Below, piece by piece: positions 5,670 to 9,536 of a DNA stretch of 9,536 nucleotides. The stretch is from Candidatus Magasanikiibacteriota bacterium. Its GTDB lineage: Bacteria; Patescibacteriota; Patescibacteriia; Magasanikbacterales; UBA922. Numbering within the stretch: the first letter of the stretch is position 1; every line of letters starts with the position of its first letter. The DNA is taken from the NCBI GenBank assembly GCA_016214105.1, contig JACRPD010000006.1, positions 1 through 9,536 of the forward strand, written 5' to 3'. A model generated the notes under the pieces. The model was not told the DNA's origin, made no database searches, and saw only the letters and a list, made by a program, of their open reading frames with translations. A program made the position numbers and the translations under genes.

Positions 5670-6502
5670 ACTCTGTTCTTGAAAAACGACGCGGCGTCCA
5701 GCAGGGCATCCTGATTGCCGGTGTCTAAATACTTGCCATCGTACTCGTAAGCAAAAAAATCTTTTTGGCGCGCCAAGGTGTTCGCCGCTTCCGCCAGCCA
5801 GATTTCTCCGCTTCGCCCTTTTTTCTGTTTTAATAAAATCGGCCAAATATCCGCGGTAAAAACATACCGCATTCCGCCGACAATCAATCCCAATGGCGTT
5901 ACCGCGCCAAACGCCGGCTTTTCAACAAATTCTTTTACTTTATAAATCCGCTTGTCCGTGGTTCGCTCTCCATACACATTGCCATATTTAGTCATCGCGT
6001 TTTTATCGGTAATTTTCTGCACCCCGATTACTGACGCGAAAGTCTGATTATACACACCCAGCAGTTGTTTAACCGCCGGTATCTTGCCGCTGATAATACT
6101 GTCTGCGTCAGAACAGACAAATGGATCTTTTCCAATTAATTCGCGCGCCATCAGCAAAGCGTGTCCGTTCCCCAGCGGCCTTTCTTGATACACGAAACTG
6201 AATTTAACTTTTTTAAGTAAATCTACCAACCCCTCTATTCTATCATACTTTCCGCATTTTTTTAATTCTTTTTCAAATCTCAAGTCCCGCGTGAAGTAAT
6301 GTCTGATTGCTTGCTTTTCGCGGCTGATGACGATAATGATATTTTTAATCACGCTGTCCGCCATTTCTTCCACAATATACTGCAAAACCGGCTTGTTCAA
6401 AAAAAAAGAAGCTGGTTTAAAGGAATATGAAGAAATAAAAGGGCGGGAAAATACTTTTTCTCTAAAAATAGATACCTTTGGCCGCGATTTAGATACGGCC
6501 AA
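5666..6502 (-). CDS. GalU/RmlA-type nucleotidyltransferase, aberrant N-terminus
   Basis: The body resembles UTP-glucose-1-phosphate uridylyltransferases, which make UDP-sugars for surface glycans. Visible landmarks are NKPVLQYIVEEM (36-47), RPLGNGHALL (108-117), a D-A-D metal-site-like motif (132-134), FVEKP (192-196), RYVFTADIW (212-220), GRSGEIWLAEA (229-239) and YEYDGKYLDTGN (252-263). The family's N-terminal A-A-G-x-G-T-R motif, which grips the nucleotide, is missing: residues 1-35 (VSIFREKVFSRPFISSYSFK and flanks) do not match it in this frame, nor did I find it in the other two. No ATG or GTG precedes the conserved part, and the TTG at 6502 lies in a hairpin stem. The ORF could be N-terminally truncated or frameshifted, or a divergent form with an unusual start. 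The 3' end, overlapping P5 by 4 bases, looks intact. The enzyme may be inactive. Confidence 0.75.
   Translation of the reverse strand: MAVSKSRPKVSIFREKVFSRPFISSYSFKPASFFLNKPVLQYIVEEMADSVIKNIIIVISREKQAIRHYFTRDLRFEKELKKCGKYDRIEGLVDLLKKVKFSFVYQERPLGNGHALLMARELIGKDPFVCSDADSIISGKIPAVKQLLGVYNQTFASVIGVQKITDKNAMTKYGNVYGERTTDKRIYKVKEFVEKPAFGAVTPLGLIVGGMRYVFTADIWPILLKQKKGRSGEIWLAEAANTLARQKDFFAYEYDGKYLDTGNQDALLDAASFFKNRV
6478..6502 (-). terminator. Stem-loop after the PilX-like gene
   Basis: TTGGCCG (6478-6484) pairs perfectly with CGGCCAA (6496-6502) around an 11-base loop, 11 bases past the stop of the PilX-like gene. On the minus strand it is followed after a short gap by ATTTTTAG, a weak U-run. The proposed TTG start of the nucleotidyltransferase forms one edge of the stem. 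TAGATAC also occurs twice, at 6469-6475 and 6490-6496. It could be a weak terminator or attenuator. Confidence 0.45.
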
Positions 6503-6513
6503 GCAGGGATTAT

Positions 6514-7794
6514 TTAATTGATATATTTCCAGCCGCCGCCTTGATAAGAAATCTGCGAACCGAAAATCGTCAGGCTGTCTTTCAAATCATCATAATAATA
6601 CGGGCGGTAAAGCTGTCCGAATTGCGACAGCATGGCGGCGTCAATTTCCATATCATTAGGCACGTCATATGGAACAACAACATTGCCTTGCGCTAAAATG
6701 CCGATAACATCGTCGCTGGATTTTTCCGCGTATAATAGATTGCCGCTTATATACGCCTTTTTATACGGTTCCTGCGCCGGAAATTTCCCTACTCCAACGC
6801 TCACCCTGCCATCAACTGTCCCCTCTATCCACACGTCATCTTCCACAAAAATCGCGCCGGTAGCTGGTATTGAATATGTGCCAACCAATGTTTCATTGCC
6901 AATATCATAACAATAAGTATTGCCACTCCAATACCAGCCGGTCTTTTTTTTATATTTCCAACTTCCTTCGCCGTAATGGCACTCGCGGCTGGTAACTTTG
7001 TAAAGTTTGTAAGTTGTCCCCATGAAAACGATGTGCCACCCTTCTTTGCCTGAAGACATATAATGAGTGTTGGACTCATCAGCCATATCGCTGATATCCG
7101 ATAAGTCAGATGTCACGGCAAAAAAATCTATCCACGGCACCGGGTATTGCCAAAAAGATTTCGGCCCGCCGGCGCCCCAAACGCCGTTATGCGTCTGATT
7201 TAAGTATTGATAAGTTTCTTTGGCGCTCTTTACCCAAGAATCCGTGGTGCCGTCAAATCTGATCCCGCCGTTGGAATGAACCGTGCCGTGGACATCGGTG
7301 GTAAAACTGAACTGCATATTTGCATTGGAAAGAAAAGTGTAATCAGTCAAAGCCGCGAAGCCCAATCTGACTTGCAGTGTTCGCTTGGTTTCCGGCTCAG
7401 CGACAGTCCAGCCGGTTGAGCGGACAATTACCACGCTGCTACCAACCAGCGGTTCGTCAATTTCCAAAGAATAATAGCCGATTACTGTTCCGTTTTTATC
7501 TTCAAAATCATGTTGATATGGCCCGGGTTCGCCGCCGGTGCCGTCCCAATAATCAGTCGGTGAGTGCGCCAGATGCCACTTATAATAATTTACTCCGGCC
7601 TCGGCGATTTGAAACGCCAAATCGCGATTATGTTTGCGGTTTGACGCTTTATTTTCAAAAATCGCGTAGCTTGCCACGCCGGAAATTATCATCATGCTGG
7701 CAACCGCGCCAAAAACCAAAACAAACATCAGGATGCTGCCCCTTTGTTTGCAATGATGCTCCGCGGTGAGTTGTCTATTTTTTTTGAGAAACAT
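6514..7794 (-). CDS. PilX-like type IV pilus minor pilin / assembly protein
   Basis: This 426-residue protein has a PilX-type N-terminus: a basic leader ending K-Q-R-G19, then a hydrophobic helix (about 20-45, SILMFVLVFGAVASMMIISG) without the Glu5 of major pilins, and an amphipathic stretch with RDLAFQIAEAGVNYYKW (57-73), as in PilX N-terminal domains. The rest looks like a beta-rich head: HGTVHSNGGIRFDG (169-182), GAIFVEDDVWIEGTVDGRVS (313-332), IGILAQGNVVVP (364-375) and DSLTIFGSQIS (406-416). These are motifs I associate with Patescibacterial PilX relatives. C15, C272 and C295 are the only cysteines. The chain ends abruptly at GGGWKYIN; in relatives I recall the chain continuing, so the C-terminus may be shortened. 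It follows the PilW-like gene across a 96-base repeat-filled gap. The role in pilus assembly or tip formation is inferred by family. Confidence 0.85.
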   Translation of the reverse strand: MFLKKNRQLTAEHHCKQRGSILMFVLVFGAVASMMIISGVASYAIFENKASNRKHNRDLAFQIAEAGVNYYKWHLAHSPTDYWDGTGGEPGPYQHDFEDKNGTVIGYYSLEIDEPLVGSSVVIVRSTGWTVAEPETKRTLQVRLGFAALTDYTFLSNANMQFSFTTDVHGTVHSNGGIRFDGTTDSWVKSAKETYQYLNQTHNGVWGAGGPKSFWQYPVPWIDFFAVTSDLSDISDMADESNTHYMSSGKEGWHIVFMGTTYKLYKVTSRECHYGEGSWKYKKKTGWYWSGNTYCYDIGNETLVGTYSIPATGAIFVEDDVWIEGTVDGRVSVGVGKFPAQEPYKKAYISGNLLYAEKSSDDVIGILAQGNVVVPYDVPNDMEIDAAMLSQFGQLYRPYYYDDLKDSLTIFGSQISYQGGGWKYIN

Positions 7795-7803
7795 ACTTTT
7801 TCA

Positions 7804-7888
7804 GAACACATAACCCAATTAACACAACACAGCGAACCTAATCGTCAACTCACTGTGTTTTGTTAACTGTGTTTTGTGTTATGTTGTG
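7804..7888. repeat. TGTGTT-rich repeats 3 and 4 in inverted array
   Basis: Copy 3 (7804-7835, AACACATAACCCAATTAAC...) and inverted copy 4 (about 7849-7888, CTCACTGTGTTTTGTTAAC...) face each other across about 13 bases, forming a long imperfect hairpin. They are the same unit as the repeats at 1291-1315 and 1905-1936. The array fills nearly the whole gap between the PilW-like stop (7891) and the PilX-like start (7794). Confidence 0.7.
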
Positions 7889-7890
7889 GC

Positions 7891-8511
7891 TCAATTCTCT
7901 TTTAAGTTGCGCATCATCGCCGCGCTTTCAACTTCCAGCGGCACCGGGCTCTTGTCCGGATCTTCTTCCAGCTCTAGCCGAACCCGCACCATCCGCACGT
8001 CAACTTCTTCCACCGGTTGAATCAGTGCGGCTTCGGTGCCGGTATAATTTTCATCATAATATAAAAACAGTGGCTCATTTTCAGAAAAATTAACAACATC
8101 GTGCGCTATTTCCACGGTTTGTTCCGCGCCGGAATAGCTCAACGGACTGCCACTGGGTTTTATTACGCCTTTTTTTAACGTCGTACCATCCAGCCAAAAC
8201 CTGACCCGCTCGCGCAAACTGTCGCTGTCAACATTGGCGTAAACTATCAACTCATATTCTCCGGCGGAAACCAGCGGATAACCGCCGATGCTGGATTCTT
8301 CCGCTTTTCTCACCACATCAACCACTTGTTGTAAAACCCGGCGGCCGTCGTTTTGCGTTTGCAATTGATCAAAAATAACATTACTGTAACGCAGGCCGTC
8401 AATAATAAGCCAAACCACGGTCACGGCAATCATAGCGGAAATACCGAGAGCCACGGACAGCTCCACAATAGTGAAGCCGCGTTGTTTTGGTCGTAAATCT
8501 ATGTTGTTCAT
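7891..8511 (-). CDS. PilW-like prepilin (type IV minor pilin)
   Basis: This is a 206-residue prepilin. A short basic leader (MNNIDLRPKQRG, 1-12) ends in the type III peptidase site G12|F13. The sequence FTIVELSVALG follows, with Glu at mature position 5 (E17), and a hydrophobic helix runs to about residue 36. The prepilin peptidase should cleave and methylate here. The globular part has QTQNDGRRVLQQVVDVVRKA (42-61, the pilin alpha-1 C-half), then beta-rich sequence with YELIVYANVDSD and REVR-like strands, and it ends in EVESAAMMRNLKEN. The layout fits PilW/PulJ-type minor pilins. A GTG at 8532 is also in frame, but the ATG at 8511 gives a leader of usual length and is preferred; neither has a Shine-Dalgarno. 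No cysteines are present, unlike the T4SS-type pilins downstream. Confidence 0.9.
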   Translation of the reverse strand: MNNIDLRPKQRGFTIVELSVALGISAMIAVTVVWLIIDGLRYSNVIFDQLQTQNDGRRVLQQVVDVVRKAEESSIGGYPLVSAGEYELIVYANVDSDSLRERVRFWLDGTTLKKGVIKPSGSPLSYSGAEQTVEIAHDVVNFSENEPLFLYYDENYTGTEAALIQPVEEVDVRMVRVRLELEEDPDKSPVPLEVESAAMMRNLKEN

Positions 8512-8540
8512 AGCTAAACTAGATGAACGCACAAGATGAG

Positions 8541-8610
8541 TAAGTGAGTAAGTGTTTAAGTTTGTAAGTAAACCGACAAATACTTACACACTTATTCACT
8601 TGTATACTTA
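8541..8610. repeat. Inverted repeat built from 8-base TAAG units
   Basis: The left arm (8541-8570) is four units beginning TAAG at 8-base steps: TAAGTGAG, TAAGTGTT, TAAGTTTG, TAAGTA. The right arm (8581-8610) is a related reverse complement. The arms match at 23 of 30 positions, with a perfect 8 bp next to a 10-base loop. It fills the gap between the surface-protein stop (8620) and the PilW-like start (8511) and may act as a transcript end or be a mobile hairpin repeat. Confidence 0.65.
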
Positions 8611-8619
8611 CACACCAAG

Positions 8620-9536
8620 CTACTCGCTCGCCATCTCCGCCCCAAACACCATATCACCGGAAACACTGACAGTCTGGGTGTTGGTCTGATAACCGGCTTT
8701 TGTAATTTCAACCGTGTAATCAGTCGCGGATAAGCTGCCAAAATATGACTGACCGGGCGGGGTGCAGGCATTGGTATAAGTTACCATTAAATCGGAAACT
8801 GTCGGTGTAACCGCGTCCGACGCGGTGCTTAAAAATAATTTATAGCGGAAATATCTATCGCCATTGTGTATGCTGTTTATCGCGATATCGTCCGCGTCAT
8901 AATATGTCGCGGCCGTGCCATCCGGCCCCAGATAATCCCAAGAAACCGGATTAGCAATATCGCTCGTGGCAATCTGCCAGCGAACCGGATCAGCGCCCGC
9001 CTCGGCAGGCTGGGCTAATGACTCCCAAATTAAATTAACAAAATTAACCGCGGAGCCTAAATCAAAAACAGAGGATTCAAGTTCGCCGCTCGTGAGATAA
9101 TTTTGCCCAATTTTCGCCAAAGTAATGTCGCCGGCGCTGGAATTAACATCAACTTTTCCGTCATCGCTCCAGTATTTTGTTTCACTAACATACGACAGTT
9201 GGCCTGAACCGCCGGACCAATCGGTTTGACGGGTAAAACCAATTCCGGTTGTTTTGGTTTGGTCATAACTTCCGGCATAAACACGCACGCTCGCGTTGGA
9301 AATCGGCTGGTTTGTCATATTATCGGAAACATTAACCAACAAAGAGTTGGCCGTGTTGGCGCCTACCAAAAGTTGAACGGGTTGAGTAACTCCGGGCGGC
9401 AAGCTAATCGGCAAAATCGGAATTGACCCGATCAAATCATAGCTGGACAAAATAGGCAAAGCATAAGCGTCCCATTCCAAATCTGCCAGACTGTAATTGC
9501 CGTTGCTGTCAGTGGAAATATTCTCATCTACTTTTA
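8620..9536 (-). CDS. Surface protein with carboxypeptidase-regulatory-like domains (partial)
   Basis: At least 304 residues are visible and the frame is open to the window edge, so the N-terminus lies outside. The TTG at 9480 is internal, not a start, because DENISTDSNGNYSLADLEWD runs straight through it. That segment is the end of one carboxypeptidase-regulatory-like beta-sandwich. A second begins at NQPISNASVRVYAG (about 9306-9271) but breaks after TDWSGGSG and appears to resume near the C-terminus with DYTVEITKAGYQTNTQTVSV (8721-8662). Between them lies a jelly-roll-like stretch with SGELESSVFDLG, RWQIATSD and RYFRYKLFL (about 9175-8770). Proteins of this type sit beside PilW and PilX in Patescibacteria as I recall, so a surface adhesin or pilus-tip role is plausible, and the missing N-terminus may be a prepilin leader. 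The 3' end is complete. Confidence 0.8.
   Translation of the reverse strand, partial: KVDENISTDSNGNYSLADLEWDAYALPILSSYDLIGSIPILPISLPPGVTQPVQLLVGANTANSLLVNVSDNMTNQPISNASVRVYAGSYDQTKTTGIGFTRQTDWSGGSGQLSYVSETKYWSDDGKVDVNSSAGDITLAKIGQNYLTSGELESSVFDLGSAVNFVNLIWESLAQPAEAGADPVRWQIATSDIANPVSWDYLGPDGTAATYYDADDIAINSIHNGDRYFRYKLFLSTASDAVTPTVSDLMVTYTNACTPPGQSYFGSLSATDYTVEITKAGYQTNTQTVSVSGDMVFGAEMASE

Noticed and set aside
5670..5846. N-terminal extension of P5
   Set aside because: It lies inside the nucleotidyltransferase gene in another frame. The ATG at 5669 starts a clean signal peptide and overlaps the upstream stop as ATGA.
7377..7769. 130-codon open frame on the plus strand
   Set aside because: It is antisense to the N-terminal third of the PilX-like gene, with a low-complexity Arg/Pro-rich product. 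It is a shadow frame.
1291..7888. CRISPR array or phage attachment sites
   Set aside because: The repeats are few, imperfect, thousands of bases apart and without spacers. No integrase or cas gene is seen.
8512..8532. GTG start seven codons upstream for the PilW-like gene
   Set aside because: It lacks a ribosome binding site and makes the prepilin leader longer than needed. The ATG at 8511 gives a 12-residue leader. It cannot be fully excluded.
9478..9480. TTG as start of the carboxypeptidase-regulatory-like protein
   Set aside because: In-frame codons upstream read DENISTDSNGNYSLAD, a normal continuation of the same domain, so the gene runs off the window.

Overview
The window looks like a fragment of a Candidate Phyla Radiation (Patescibacteria, Parcubacteria-like) genome. 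This is inferred from gene content and style, not from a marker gene. The evidence is a run of small two-helix pilins of the type IV secretion system pilin kind, PilX/PilW-like minor pilins beside a carboxypeptidase-regulatory-like surface protein, a four-helix-bundle (S23) protein inside the operon, almost no Shine-Dalgarno sequences, and hairpin repeats in the gaps. UGA is used as a normal stop (for example in an ATGA overlap), which argues against the code-25 lineages.

Every credible gene is on the minus strand, so transcription runs from high to low coordinates. At 9536-6514 lies a type IV pilus block: a surface protein with carboxypeptidase-regulatory-like domains that runs off the window edge, a PilW-like prepilin, and a PilX-like protein. 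At 6502-5666 is a GalU/RmlA-type sugar nucleotidyltransferase whose N-terminal nucleotide-binding signature is not visible. It overlaps the next gene by 4 bases. From 5669 to 141 follow five paralogous T4SS-type pilins, called here P5, P4, P3, P2 and P1 in order of transcription. They are interrupted by a solute-binding lipoprotein (4713-3337) and an S23 protein (2266-1946).

The five pilins share a core of about 70 residues: helix, a short polar loop of the type W-x-x-x-[AS]-G-[GN]-[DN]-x-E, then a second helix. They differ in what is attached outside the membrane: almost nothing (P1), a compact four-cysteine motif (P2), a C-terminal four-cysteine module (P3), a 270-residue cysteine-containing ectodomain (P4), or three tandem four-cysteine modules (P5). 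The P3 and P5 modules are recognisably the same C-x-C...C...C-x-W unit. The lipoprotein has no permease or ATPase beside it here. My working inference is that this locus makes a heteropolymeric or decorated surface structure, with minor type IV pilins, several T4SS-like pilins and a soluble ligand-binding lipoprotein produced together. What it does cannot be told from the sequence.

Intergenic DNA is short but structured. There are three related hairpin repeats (two at the left edge, one at 4753-4790), one of them with a second hairpin nested in its loop. A TGTGTT-rich repeat occurs only in gene gaps (1291-1315, 1905-1936, 7804-7888). An 8-base-phased hairpin lies at 8541-8610. A 203-base gap upstream of P1 holds two stem-loops and an array of TATACTAAT repeats. 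No tRNA, rRNA, CRISPR array, transposase or origin was seen.
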